This document shows, piece after piece, positions 52,500 to 60,405 of a DNA stretch of 64,000 bases (position 1 is the first letter of the stretch; the number at the start of each line of letters is the position of its first letter). The notes below the pieces were generated by a model that ran no database searches, was not told where the DNA came from, and saw only the letters and a program-made list of their open reading frames with translations. Location of the stretch: positions 153,118-217,117 of the forward strand of contig NZ_LMLW01000012.1 of the NCBI RefSeq assembly GCF_001422045.1, read 5' to 3'. Made by a program: the position numbers and the translations under genes. Origin of the DNA: Sphingomonas sp. Leaf242. GTDB lineage: Bacteria; Pseudomonadota; Alphaproteobacteria; Sphingomonadales; Sphingomonadaceae.

Positions 52500-53084
52500 T
52501 CAGCGCTTCGACAACGCCGCCCCCGCAGGCCTGACCGCGCTCGGCGGACGCCGGGCATCGCGCCGCGCCAGCGCCATCGTCAGCGCCGCTGCGCCGCGCG
52601 GCGTCATCGCCGCCAGCACCATTGCGGTCGAGCGCTCGCGCATGCGTTGCGCGACCCGCATCTGCACGTCGAGATCGAGCTGTTCGAGGACCAGTGCCGC
52701 GGAGGCGGGCTTCATCGCCTGATAGATCCGCGCCAGATCGTCATATTGATCCGTCGGCGGCGTCGCTCCGGCTGGCGAGCCCGGCGAACTCGGTTGGGCA
52801 GGTGCTGCCGCCGCCGCATCCGGTCGGTTGCCGGCATCCGCCTTGAGCCGCGCCTCGGTCGCGCGGACCGCCTGCTCGCGCATGTCGAGCGCGCGACCAC
52901 GCCGCACCGCCGCCTGGTCGCGCGCGCCGAGATCGTCGGCGATCGCGACGCCCAGTCGCGAACTCGCCGGCGATCCCGCCGCCTGCGCGCCGCTCGGCAT
53001 CGCCGCCAGCCCGACGGCGTTGCCGACCATCGCCACCGCCGCCGACGCCGCGGTCAGCATCAACAACGAAGGACGCCCGATCAT
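52500..53084 (-). CDS. motE: MotE-family flagellar protein
   Basis: A 194-residue protein with an N-terminal hydrophobic signal or anchor (SLLMLTAASAAVAMVGNAVG), a charged helical middle, and a C-terminal MgtE-N-like segment: YDDLARIYQAMKPASAALVL and VAQRMRERSTAMVLAAM. This architecture is that of MotE, a periplasmic chaperone for MotC in Rhizobiales and a common member of alphaproteobacterial flagellar operons. It is the last gene of the fliL-fliM-DUF6468-motE operon and overlaps the gene before it by four bases. Confidence 0.75.
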   Translation of the reverse strand: MIGRPSLLMLTAASAAVAMVGNAVGLAAMPSGAQAAGSPASSRLGVAIADDLGARDQAAVRRGRALDMREQAVRATEARLKADAGNRPDAAAAAPAQPSSPGSPAGATPPTDQYDDLARIYQAMKPASAALVLEQLDLDVQMRVAQRMRERSTAMVLAAMTPRGAAALTMALARRDARRPPSAVRPAGAALSKR

Positions 53085-53449
53085 GCCCAGCCCCCTGCGT
53101 TGTGATCGGCGCCGCTATAGTCCCCGGCCTGCTGCCGACGTGCCGCATCGGCGGCGTCCGCCATGCGATCGGCGGACGCGTTGGCGATCCCGATCATCAC
53201 GGTCAGTTCGTCGGCGATCGCCTTGCCGTCGGACACCGCGCGCGCGCTGTGCGCGCATTCGCCCAGCGCATCGCGCAGTTCGGACAGAACCATGCGCGCC
53301 TGCCCGGTCGAGCGGTCGAGCGCCTCGACCACATCGGCGATCGCGCCACCGCGCACCGCCTTCAGCGACCGCATCATCCGCACGCTCTGCACCAGCACCG
53401 CGGCGCACAGGATGATCGTCGCGATGTTCGCGACCGTCGAAAAATTCAT
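53081..53449 (-). CDS. DUF6468-like flagellar operon protein
   Basis: A 122-residue protein with one N-terminal membrane helix (TVANIATIILCAAVLVQSVR) followed by a helical, coiled-coil-like cytoplasmic or periplasmic part rich in Ala and Asp. Small proteins of this type (DUF6468) occur between fliM and motE in alphaproteobacterial flagellar operons; their function is not known. The ATG at 53449 overlaps the fliM end by four bases, and its own end overlaps motE by four bases. Confidence 0.65.
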   Translation of the reverse strand: MNFSTVANIATIILCAAVLVQSVRMMRSLKAVRGGAIADVVEALDRSTGQARMVLSELRDALGECAHSARAVSDGKAIADELTVMIGIANASADRMADAADAARRQQAGDYSGADHNAGGWA

Positions 53450-54468
53450 GCGCCTGCTCCCCTGACGATATCGGTCGCGAGACGGACCGCGATATTGTTG
53501 CGACGTTGGCCGATCTGCGCGCTGCCGAGCGAAACCCCGCCGACCTGGATCCCGAGCAGATCGTCGGGCCGCGTGCCGAGCGCGATCGTCCGGCCGACTT
53601 GCAGCGACCGGACATCGCCCAGGCTCATCGTCGCCTCGCCGAGCACCACGTCGACCGCGACCTCGGTCTTGCGCAGTTCGGCGGCCATGTGCGCGCCCCA
53701 GACGTTTTCCGGGCCATCGGTATCGCCCATGAAGCGCTGGCCGAACCGGTAGCGGACCGACTCGATCGTTGCATACGGCAGCAGCACGCTGAAACAGCCG
53801 CCGCGGCCGTCCATGTCGACCCGCAGCGTGGCGGCGGTACAGATGTTGGTCGGCCCGGCGATCGAGGCGAAGCGCGGGCTGGTCTCGATCCGCTCGAGCT
53901 TCATCGTCGTCGCGACGATCGGTTGCAGCGCCGCACTGAGATCGGCGAGCGCGAGTTCGAGCATCCGCGACACCAGCCCGACTTCGATTCCCGTGAACGC
54001 GCGCCCGTCGATCATCGATCGGTTGCCGCTCTGGCGTCCGCCGAGCAGCGCATCGACCACCGAATAGATCAGGCTTGGCTCGACCGTGATGAGGCCGTAG
54101 TTGCGCCACTCCTCGACGCGGAACACGCCGATCATCGCTGGCAGCGCAAGCCGGTTGACGAAATCGCCGAACCGGATCGAGCTCATGTCCTCAAGGCTGA
54201 CGTCGATCGCGTCCGAGGTCAGGTTGCGCATCGACGTCGCGAAGGTACGGACCAGCCGGTCGTACACGACCTCCAGCATCGGCAGCCGTTCATAGCTGAT
54301 GACGTCGGATTCGATGACCGCCTTGAGGCCGCTGCGGGGTTTCTCGGGGCCGCCGGACGTGCCGAACAGCGCGTCGATGCCGGCCTGGTCGAACGCCGCG
54401 CCGCCAAGCTCCGCGGTCGGCGGATCGGGCAGCGAAAAGTCTTCGAGGTCTTCGAAATCGTCGCTCAT
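53446..54468 (-). CDS. fliM: Flagellar motor switch protein FliM
   Basis: A 340-residue C-ring protein. The N-terminal segment FDQAGIDALFG is the conserved CheY-P binding motif, close to LSQxEIDALL. A CheC-like middle domain follows (VRTFATSMRNLTSDAIDVSL and SLIYSVVDALLGGRQSGNRS), with a C-terminal SpoA domain (VDVVLGEATMSLGDVRSLQV and RRNNIAVRLATDI). It transmits CheY-P binding to the motor. It overlaps fliL upstream and the DUF6468 gene downstream by four bases each. Confidence 0.95.
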   Translation of the reverse strand: MSDDFEDLEDFSLPDPPTAELGGAAFDQAGIDALFGTSGGPEKPRSGLKAVIESDVISYERLPMLEVVYDRLVRTFATSMRNLTSDAIDVSLEDMSSIRFGDFVNRLALPAMIGVFRVEEWRNYGLITVEPSLIYSVVDALLGGRQSGNRSMIDGRAFTGIEVGLVSRMLELALADLSAALQPIVATTMKLERIETSPRFASIAGPTNICTAATLRVDMDGRGGCFSVLLPYATIESVRYRFGQRFMGDTDGPENVWGAHMAAELRKTEVAVDVVLGEATMSLGDVRSLQVGRTIALGTRPDDLLGIQVGGVSLGSAQIGQRRNNIAVRLATDIVRGAGA

Positions 54469-55037
54469 TGCTGCACCAGATCCTGCACGAGGACGTCCTT
54501 CACCTTGTCTGCGCCGATCGTCGTGCGCGCACGGATCAGCAATTCTTCCTTGATCCGGAACACCGCCGCGGACCCGGACAGGTCCTCGGGGCGCAGTTCG
54601 CGCAAAAACGGCTGATACGCGTCGAGCAGCACCGGCAGGTCGGCCTTCAGCGCCTCGACGTTCGATTTCGCACCGGGGACGAGCATGACGTGGACCTTGA
54701 GGAAATGCGGAGCACCGTCGGCCGAGCGCAAATTGACCAGCATCGGCGGGACATCGAGCGGCGCTGCCGCCTCATGCCCGGCGCCTTCGCCCGAACCCTC
54801 GCTGTCGGCAGTTTCGGTCTCGGCTGCCGCGCCATCATGCGCCGCCGCCGGCTTGCCGCCGAGCATCATATAGCCCGCGCCGCCACCGCCGAGCAGCAGC
54901 ACGCCGCCGACCGCTGCGAGCACGATCATCTTCTTCTTGCCGCGCTTGGGTTTGGTTGCCGCGGCGACGGCGTCACCCTCCCCCGCATTGCCATCGGTGT
55001 CGTCACCGATGTCCTGCGCCGTTTCCTTAGTCGCCAC
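54465..55037 (-). CDS. fliL: Flagellar basal body-associated protein FliL
   Basis: A 190-residue protein. A cytoplasmic Lys-rich stretch (KPKRGKKK) leads to one membrane helix MIVLAAVGGVLLLGGGGAGY, then a periplasmic stomatin-like domain (PPMLVNLRSADGAPHFLKVH and AVFRIKEELLIRARTTIG). FliL surrounds and supports the stator. GTG 55037 is chosen because AAGGGGAC stands about eight bases upstream and no good Met occurs earlier. It is the first gene of the minus-strand operon and divergent from flgF. Confidence 0.9.
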   Translation of the reverse strand: MATKETAQDIGDDTDGNAGEGDAVAAATKPKRGKKKMIVLAAVGGVLLLGGGGAGYMMLGGKPAAAHDGAAAETETADSEGSGEGAGHEAAAPLDVPPMLVNLRSADGAPHFLKVHVMLVPGAKSNVEALKADLPVLLDAYQPFLRELRPEDLSGSAAVFRIKEELLIRARTTIGADKVKDVLVQDLVQQ

Positions 55038-55190
55038 GATCGTCGTCCCCTTGGTCCCGGCGCTGCCGGTGCTCGCGATTTCGAGGGGAAGCGCCAACCG
55101 GCACCCCTCGTACCAACCTATTATAGGAGAGACGGCAGGCAGAATTTGCCTACCGGCGCCGATAATGCGGAAAATTTGGACCAGGCCCCG
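55038..55190. promoter_or_regulatory. Divergent fliL/flgF promoter region
   Basis: Two promoter-like elements lie in this 153-base gap. On the fliL side, the minus strand reads TCCTATAATAGG (core complement at 55121-55128), the same octamer as before motA. On the flgF side GCCGATAA (55158-55165) matches the -10 of flagellar sigma-28 promoters, but no TAAA stands 15 bases upstream. No sigma-54 -24/-12 pair with correct spacing is seen. Confidence 0.4.
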
Positions 55191-55934
55191 ATGGACATCT
55201 CCTCCTTTATATTGCTGAGCCAGGAGCAGGCGCTGCGTCGCCGCCTGGACGTCGCCGCCAACAACATGGCGAACATGAGCACCGCCGGCTTCAAGCGCGA
55301 ACGCCCGGTGTTCCGCGAATTCGTCGAGCAGCAGAAGGAGAGCACGCCCGACATCACGCGGACGACCTCGTTCGTGCTCGACATGGGCGCGATGCACGAC
55401 ACCAGCGCCGGCGCGTTCCAGTCGACCGGCAACCCGCTCGACCTGATGATCGACGGCCCCGGCTATCTCTCGGTCGAGGCCCCCGACGGCGGCACCGCCT
55501 TCACGCGCGCGGGCTTCGTCAAGGTCAACGAGGCCGGCGAGCTGACCAATGCGGGCGGCCAGCGTATTCTCGGCGAGGGCGGCAAGCCGATCGCGGTCAC
55601 GCCCGAGGATCTGCCGACGCTCTCGATCGGCAACGATGGCTCGGTCATGGGCAAGGCCGGCCCGGTCGGCCGGATCGCGGTGACCGTGTTCGACGACGAA
55701 CGCGGCGTCACCCCGCGCGGCGACGGCCTGATGACCGCCACCGGGGGTCGCGAACTGGCCGCCAACGAAACCAAGCTGCGGACCGGCGGTATCGAGGGAT
55801 CGAACGTCGAGCCGATCGTCGAGACCACCTCGATGGTCGACATCCTGCGCGCCTACCAGACCAGCATGAAGATCTCGCAGGACATGGACGACATGCGCAA
55901 ACGCGCGATCGACCGCCTGTCGAAGCTTGGCTGA
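55191..55934 (+). CDS. flgF: Flagellar proximal rod protein FlgF
   Basis: A 247-residue rod protein. The N-terminal motif RRRLDVAANNMANMSTAGFK and the C-terminal VEPIVETTSMVDILRAYQTS are those of the FlgE/F/G family, and the length fits FlgF. GTAFTRAGFVKVNEAGEL is the usual GYTRxGxF-like segment. It forms part of the proximal rod. ATG 55191 starts directly at the family N-terminus. It lies 42 bases before flgG. Confidence 0.93.
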   Translation: MDISSFILLSQEQALRRRLDVAANNMANMSTAGFKRERPVFREFVEQQKESTPDITRTTSFVLDMGAMHDTSAGAFQSTGNPLDLMIDGPGYLSVEAPDGGTAFTRAGFVKVNEAGELTNAGGQRILGEGGKPIAVTPEDLPTLSIGNDGSVMGKAGPVGRIAVTVFDDERGVTPRGDGLMTATGGRELAANETKLRTGGIEGSNVEPIVETTSMVDILRAYQTSMKISQDMDDMRKRAIDRLSKLG

Positions 55935-55976
55935 CCTTCCCCTTAATCAACGCCAATTTCAGCAAAGGACCACGCG

Positions 55977-56765
55977 ATGCGCACTCTTTCGATCGCCAGC
56001 ACCGGGATGCTGGCACAGCAGACCAACGTCGACGTCATCTCGAACAACATCGCCAACATGAACACCACCGGGTTCAAGCGCCAGCGCGCGGCGTTCCAGG
56101 ACCTGCTCTATCAGCAGGAAACGCGCGCCGGCTCCTCGACCGACAGCAGCGGCACCGCGAAGATCCCGACCGGGATCCAGATCGGCTCGGGCGTGAAGAC
56201 CGGCAGCGTCTACCGGATCACCGAACAGGGTGCACCGAACCAGACCAGCAACCGCTACGACGTCGCGATCCAGGGCCGCGGCTATTTCCAGATGCGATTG
56301 CCAAGTGGCGAGACCGGCTACACGCGCGACGGGTCTTTCCAGCTGTCCGACCAGGGCGAACTGGTGACCGCCGACGGCAACGCGGTCGAGCCGGGGATCA
56401 CGATCCCGGCCGACGCGGTCGACGTCGCGATCTCGAAGACCGGGCTGGTCCAGATCAAGGTCGCCGGTGCCGCCGAGATGCAGACCGTCGGCCAGCTCCA
56501 GCTCGCAACGTTCATCAACGAAGCCGGTCTCGAGGCGCAGGGCGGCAACGTCTTCACCGAGACCTCGGCCTCGGGCACCGCGACGATCGCCGCGCCGGGC
56601 GATCCGGGCTTCGGCACGACCATGCAGGGCTTCGTCGAGGCTTCGAACGTCAACCCGGTCTCGGAGATCACCGCGCTGATCACCGCGCAGCGTGCGTATG
56701 AGATGAACAGCCGCGTCGTGAAGACCGCGGACGAGATGCTGGCGACGTCCAGCCAGATGCGATGA
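55977..56765 (+). CDS. flgG: Flagellar distal rod protein FlgG
   Basis: A 262-residue protein, the normal FlgG length. It has LAQQTNVDVISNNIANMNTT at the N-terminus, GYTRDGSFQLSDQGELVTAD in the middle and VNPVSEITALITAQRAYEMN at the C-terminus. It forms the distal rod that passes through the P and L rings. It overlaps flgA by four bases. Confidence 0.97.
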   Translation: MRTLSIASTGMLAQQTNVDVISNNIANMNTTGFKRQRAAFQDLLYQQETRAGSSTDSSGTAKIPTGIQIGSGVKTGSVYRITEQGAPNQTSNRYDVAIQGRGYFQMRLPSGETGYTRDGSFQLSDQGELVTADGNAVEPGITIPADAVDVAISKTGLVQIKVAGAAEMQTVGQLQLATFINEAGLEAQGGNVFTETSASGTATIAAPGDPGFGTTMQGFVEASNVNPVSEITALITAQRAYEMNSRVVKTADEMLATSSQMR

Positions 56766-57226
56766 TCGCTATGCGCTTCCGCACCGCGACGATCGTCGCG
56801 CTCGCCGGCTTCGGCCTCGCGGTTCCGGTCATGGCCGCGGCCGAGCCGGTCGCGACCTCGGTCCTGTCGCACGCCGTCGCGCGCGGCGACATCCTCGCCG
56901 CCACCGACTTCGAGGCGCAGCCCCGCCCCCCCGGCTACGCGATCGGTGCGATCGCACCCGATGTCGCCGCTGGCCGCGAGGCTGCGCGGAACCTGGTTGC
57001 CGGCGCGGTAGTGCGCGCGGGCGACGTGGTCGCGCCGCGGCTCGTCCGACGCGGCGATCCGGTGACGATCAACCTGCGCAGTCGCGGGCTCGTCATCGCG
57101 ACCACCGGCCGCGCGCTGTCGGCCGGCGGGATGGGCGATCTCGTCCGCGTCGTCGCGCAATCGACCAACCGCACGTTCGACGCCACCGTCGAGGGCTCCG
57201 GGGCCGTGCACGTCCCCCTGCCCTGA
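56762..57226 (+). CDS. flgA: P-ring assembly chaperone FlgA
   Basis: A 154-residue periplasmic protein with a signal peptide (RTATIVALAGFGLAVPVMA) and a SAF/FlgA-type domain: VARGDILAATDFE, then AVVRAGDVVAPRLVRRGDPV and the hydrophobic-strand LVIATTGRALSAGGMGDLVR. FlgA helps FlgI form the P ring. flgI is not in the window. It starts in the flgG stop codon, so it is translationally coupled. Confidence 0.9.
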   Translation: MIAMRFRTATIVALAGFGLAVPVMAAAEPVATSVLSHAVARGDILAATDFEAQPRPPGYAIGAIAPDVAAGREAARNLVAGAVVRAGDVVAPRLVRRGDPVTINLRSRGLVIATTGRALSAGGMGDLVRVVAQSTNRTFDATVEGSGAVHVPLP

Positions 57227-57258
57227 TCGGCGGCCCTGATCGGTTGCCCTGATCCGCT
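57220..57258 (+). repeat. Three tandem 13-base repeats across flgA stop
   Basis: GCCCTGATCGGCG, GCCCTGATCGGTT and GCCCTGATCCGCT follow each other at 57220, 57233 and 57246. The flgA TGA lies in the first copy; each further copy carries TGA too, but one frame later per unit. They probably arose by slippage. Confidence 0.6.
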
Positions 57259-57293
57259 CTCCTTTCCTGCCGAGCTTTCTTCCGGAGACCTCC

Positions 57294-58076
57294 ATGTTTT
57301 CCCCTATTCTGAAACCCGTGCTGACGCTTGCCGGGCTGACGCTCGCGGTCACGACGCTGTCCGGTTGCGGCGCGGTCGGACGCCTCAAGGAAGTCGGCAA
57401 GGCGCCGACCTTTACCGAGGCGCTGCCGGTCGACAGTCCGCCGATCGAGGATTCGCTCGGCCGCTCGACGCCGCGCATGATCGGCGGACGGACGGCAGCG
57501 GCGGCGACTTCCGCCCCCAACGCCTCGCTGTTCCGCGCCGGCGCGGGCGCGTTCCTCGGCGATCAGCGCGCCTCGCGCGCCGGCGATATCCTGACGGTAC
57601 GGATCAACGTCGCCGACAAGGCGGTGGTCGGCAACACCACCGCGCGCAGCCAGGGCGGGTCCGAATCCGCCGGCCTGTCGGCGTTGCTCGGGCTTCAGGC
57701 TCCGCTCGCGAAAATCCTGCCGGGGTCGGTCGATCCGGCCAAGCTGGTGGCGGGCGATTCCGCGTCGAAGTTCAACGGCAGCGGCAACATCAGCCGCAGC
57801 GAGACGATCAACATGACGATGTCGGCGATGGTCACCGATGTGCTGCCCAACGGCAATCTGGTGATCCGCGGCCGACAGCAGATCCGCGTGAACTACGAAC
57901 TGCGCGAACTGATCGTGACGGGCATCGTGCGTCCGCAGGATATCGCCCGCGACGACAGTATTCGCCATACCCAGATCGCCGAGGCCCAGATCAGCTATGG
58001 CGGCCGTGGCCAGCTCAGCAGTGCGCAGCAGGCCCGCTGGGGCCAGCAGATCTACGACGCGCTGTTCCCGTTCTGA
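57294..58076 (+). CDS. flgH: Flagellar L-ring lipoprotein FlgH
   Basis: A 260-residue outer membrane lipoprotein. The signal ends at LTLAVTTLSGCGAVGRLKEV with a lipobox cysteine. The family segments SLFRAGAGAFLGDQRASRAG, DILTVRIN and the C-terminal VRPQDIARDDSIRHTQIAEA are clear. It forms the L ring around the rod. It stands 67 bases after flgA in the same operon. Confidence 0.95.
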   Translation: MFSPILKPVLTLAGLTLAVTTLSGCGAVGRLKEVGKAPTFTEALPVDSPPIEDSLGRSTPRMIGGRTAAAATSAPNASLFRAGAGAFLGDQRASRAGDILTVRINVADKAVVGNTTARSQGGSESAGLSALLGLQAPLAKILPGSVDPAKLVAGDSASKFNGSGNISRSETINMTMSAMVTDVLPNGNLVIRGRQQIRVNYELRELIVTGIVRPQDIARDDSIRHTQIAEAQISYGGRGQLSSAQQARWGQQIYDALFPF

Positions 58077-58084
58077 ACCCCCGC

Positions 58085-58109
58085 GGTGGCTAACCTTTCG
58101 TTAACCACC
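58085..58109. promoter_or_regulatory. Palindrome with CtrA-like site before flagellin
   Basis: GGTGGCTAAC (58085-58094) faces GTTAACCACC (58100-58109), nine of ten paired. Inside it CTAA (58090-58093), seven bases, then TTAAC (58101-58105) resembles the alphaproteobacterial CtrA site TTAA-N7-TTAAC with one mismatch. It lies 138 bases before the flagellin ATG and nine after the flgH stop, so a weak terminator stem is the other reading. Confidence 0.4.
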
Positions 58110-58246
58110 AAATTTCCGACAAGCCCGACCGAACTCCCGAATTTCTTCCCAGAATAAAGAACCGGCCTCGCACCGAGGCTGTCGAGGATCGGCGAACCGG
58201 TCCACGTCGGCAGAAGCCAGCGTATTTATTCCAGAAGGAAATCATC

Positions 58247-59128
58247 ATGGCATTGTCCGTCAACACCAACTCTGGCGCAATGGCAGCCCTCCAGGCTCTC
58301 AACGCGACCAGCAAGGGTCTCGCCACCGTTCAGAACCGCATCAACAGCGGCCTGAACGTCAGCTCGACCAAGGACGATTCGGCAGCTTTCACCATCGCAC
58401 AGGGCCTTCGTGGCGATCTGGGCGGTCTGAAGGCGGTCAGCTCGTCGCTCAGCCGGGCGAAGAGCGTTACCGACGTGGCTGTCGCAGGGGCGGAGCAGAT
58501 CTCGGACGTGGTCAACCAAATGAAGACGCTTGCCAAGCAGGCGTCGGATGACGGCATCTCGACCGATACGCGCTCTGCTTACAACAAGGACTTCAAGGCC
58601 CTTCGCGATCAGATCACCACGATCGTCAACTCGTCCGAGTTCAACGGCACCAACCTGCTGAAGAGCAGCGGTGGCGCAGTCAGCGCACTTCAGTCGCTGT
58701 CGAATACCGCAACGGGCAGCGGCACGTCGTACACCCCCGACACGTTGTCGATTGCCAACCAGGGTCTGGATCTGGCGACGACCGAGACTCAGTCGACCGG
58801 CGCCGGTACCGGCACCCTCGGCCAGAACTCGGAGCTGACCGATTCGGCAACGTCCAAGAAGATGGTCGATACCCTCGATACACTGAGCAAGTCGCTTAAC
58901 GGCAAGCTCAGCGATCTGGGTTCGGCATCGCGCAAGATCGACGCCCAGACGACGTTCACCAGCAAGCTGTCGGACACCATCGAAAGCGGCATCGGCAATC
59001 TCGTCGATGCGGATCTGGCCAAGGAATCGGCGAAGCTTCAGGCATTGCAGGTCAAGCAGCAGCTTGGCGTGCAGGCTCTGTCGATCGCCAACCAGGCGCC
59101 GCAGACCATCACGTCGCTCTTCCGGTAA
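58247..59128 (+). CDS. fliC: Flagellin
   Basis: A 293-residue flagellin. The D0/D1 N-terminus is ALSVNTNSGAMAALQALNAT, then RINSGLNVSSTKDDSAAFTI; the C-terminus has DLAKESAKLQALQVKQQLGV and SIANQAPQTITSLFR. The central variable part (residues 150-200) is short and Ser/Thr-rich, offering sites for glycosylation. AGAAGGAA precedes the ATG at good distance. It is monocistronic, with a terminator 53 bases after the stop. Codon use is somewhat less GC-biased, as in highly expressed genes. Its export depends on FlaF-type regulation encoded at 39.1 kb. Confidence 0.97.
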   Translation: MALSVNTNSGAMAALQALNATSKGLATVQNRINSGLNVSSTKDDSAAFTIAQGLRGDLGGLKAVSSSLSRAKSVTDVAVAGAEQISDVVNQMKTLAKQASDDGISTDTRSAYNKDFKALRDQITTIVNSSEFNGTNLLKSSGGAVSALQSLSNTATGSGTSYTPDTLSIANQGLDLATTETQSTGAGTGTLGQNSELTDSATSKKMVDTLDTLSKSLNGKLSDLGSASRKIDAQTTFTSKLSDTIESGIGNLVDADLAKESAKLQALQVKQQLGVQALSIANQAPQTITSLFR

Positions 59129-59180
59129 AACGGGAGCGGGCGCCTCGTCGGCACCCCCAAACCGTCGGCGGGCTACCGGG

Positions 59181-59215
59181 AACCGGGATCGGCGAAAGTC
59201 GGTCCCGGTTTTTTT
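59181..59215 (+). terminator. Intrinsic terminator after flagellin
   Basis: AACCGGGA (59181-59188) pairs with TCCCGGTT (59203-59210), followed by a T-run to 59215. Confidence 0.85.
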
Positions 59216-59337
59216 CGTAACGTTTCATTGTGTTACCCGAACGTCACAACCCGACATTAAAATCGTATTACGTATAACTACCTAATTTCCGTCGAACCCA
59301 TTTTGCCCCATATCTCGAACAACATCGAGTATTTCTA

Positions 59338-59802
59338 GTGACATACGCGTACAAGCAAGGGTTCAAACGTGACGGTACAATACAGGCATCCGGCTTACGG
59401 ATCGGATCGATCGTGAGCAACGCGCTATATGAGCTGCGGTGCCAGCTGAACATCGACGACGCGTCGGCGCTGTGGGACTCCGCGGCGACCAAGGCGATGA
59501 CCTATCCGGACATGACGCCCGAGACCGTCGTCGAGATGATCGGCCCGCGCGAGGATCCCGAAATCGCGGAGTGCCTGCTGCTCCTGCTGCAACCATCGGT
59601 GGCGGGATGCGAACTCGTCACGCTGAGCTGCGACTCGGTTGGCGCCGCAATTTCCGTACCGGCAATTTCCGTACCGACCGCCGAGATCAAACCGCGGGCC
59701 GCCACCGTGGCGATCGGCGCCGTCCGGCCGCCGCCGTTCCTGCGTACCTGGAATACACGGGTCGCAGCGGAGCTTTCCCGCGCCGTCCGTATCGCCGAGT
59801 AA
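59338..59802 (+). CDS. Unknown protein downstream of flagellin
   Basis: A 154-residue protein of no recognised family. The N-terminal 80 residues are acidic and helical (SIVSNALYELRCQLNIDDAS and TPETVVEMIGPREDPEIAEC). The C-terminal half is Ala/Val/Pro-rich, with an exact 15-base tandem duplication that gives AISVP twice. GTG 59338 is the start used; GTG 59413 is another. The 120-base AT-rich leader suggests its own promoter. The location between flagellin and flgL suggests a flagellar link, with no stronger evidence. Confidence 0.55.
   Translation: MTYAYKQGFKRDGTIQASGLRIGSIVSNALYELRCQLNIDDASALWDSAATKAMTYPDMTPETVVEMIGPREDPEIAECLLLLLQPSVAGCELVTLSCDSVGAAISVPAISVPTAEIKPRAATVAIGAVRPPPFLRTWNTRVAAELSRAVRIAE
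59647..59676 (+). repeat. Exact 15-base tandem duplication
   Basis: GCAATTTCCGTACCG occurs twice in direct succession inside the unknown gene at 59338, keeping frame and adding five residues (AISVP). It is a likely slippage product and could vary between strains. Confidence 0.85.
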
Positions 59803-59879
59803 CCCGGCCCCCGGCCCCCGGCCTCGGCTCGGGCCCCGGCTTAGACCCCAATTTCGACCGCCCGCCTACGCCGAACGGC

Positions 59880-60293
59880 TCAGGCGGGGCGGGCCGATAC
59901 TTCGACCACCAGCACGCTTGCGACATCGGGGTTCCGCCCGCGCAGCACACGCGTCATGTCCTGCGCCAATCGCGCGACATCGACCGGCTTGTAGGGCGAG
60001 GCGCGAAGCCGCGCGAACTCGCTCGCCGACGCCAGCGCGCTCTCGCGAAGGCTCGGAATCGCGGCCTTGAGGCGCGCCGCTGCCGTGACGTCCGCCGCCC
60101 TCAGCACGATCTTGATCTTGAGCCGGCCATCCGCGCGATCGCCGTCGATGATCGGCACGACCAGCTCGGGCATCGCCACGAACGTCGCATCCATCGCCGG
60201 CTGCGACTCGCCTTCCGACGCCGACGCGCCGGTTGCCGCGACGATCGCCACGGCGGCCGCAGCGATGTGCAGAAGGGAACGGAACGCAGCCAT
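59880..60293 (-). CDS. Secreted FliL-like protein, paralogue of 51271
   Basis: A 137-residue protein with a signal peptide (AAFRSLLHIAAAAVAIVAAT, then GASASEGE). The mature part has DATFVAMPELVVPIIDGDRA, KIKIVLRAADVTAAARL and a C-terminal DVASVLVVEVSARP, the same order of strands and helices as in the FliL-like protein at 51271-51714. Met at 60293 is preferred over an upstream ATG at 60332 because it begins the signal peptide. It stands alone, divergent from the gene at 60406, in the flagellar locus. A stator-accessory role is inferred. Confidence 0.6.
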   Translation of the reverse strand: MAAFRSLLHIAAAAVAIVAATGASASEGESQPAMDATFVAMPELVVPIIDGDRADGRLKIKIVLRAADVTAAARLKAAIPSLRESALASASEFARLRASPYKPVDVARLAQDMTRVLRGRNPDVASVLVVEVSARPA

Positions 60294-60369
60294 CGAAATT
60301 CCTACTCGCAACGCATAGCCCGCCAACAGCATGTTTCGCGCGGGACGACGCCCCTCGGTAGCTCCGACA

Positions 60370-60377
60370 TCCTATAA
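60370..60377 (+). promoter_or_regulatory. TCCTATAA element before the 60406 gene
   Basis: The octamer (with a perfect TATAAT from 60373) lies 36 bases before the ATG at 60406, in the gap divergent from the FliL-like gene. It is one of four exact copies found before flagellar transcription units. No TTGACA-like -35 is seen at 17 bases. Confidence 0.45.
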
Positions 60378-60405
60378 TTGGATGAAGATAAGGGACGTTT
60401 ACGCC

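Noticed and set aside
55130..55160. Sigma-54 promoter before flgF
   Set aside because: GG and GC doublets are present, but their spacing is 8 or 12 bases instead of 10.
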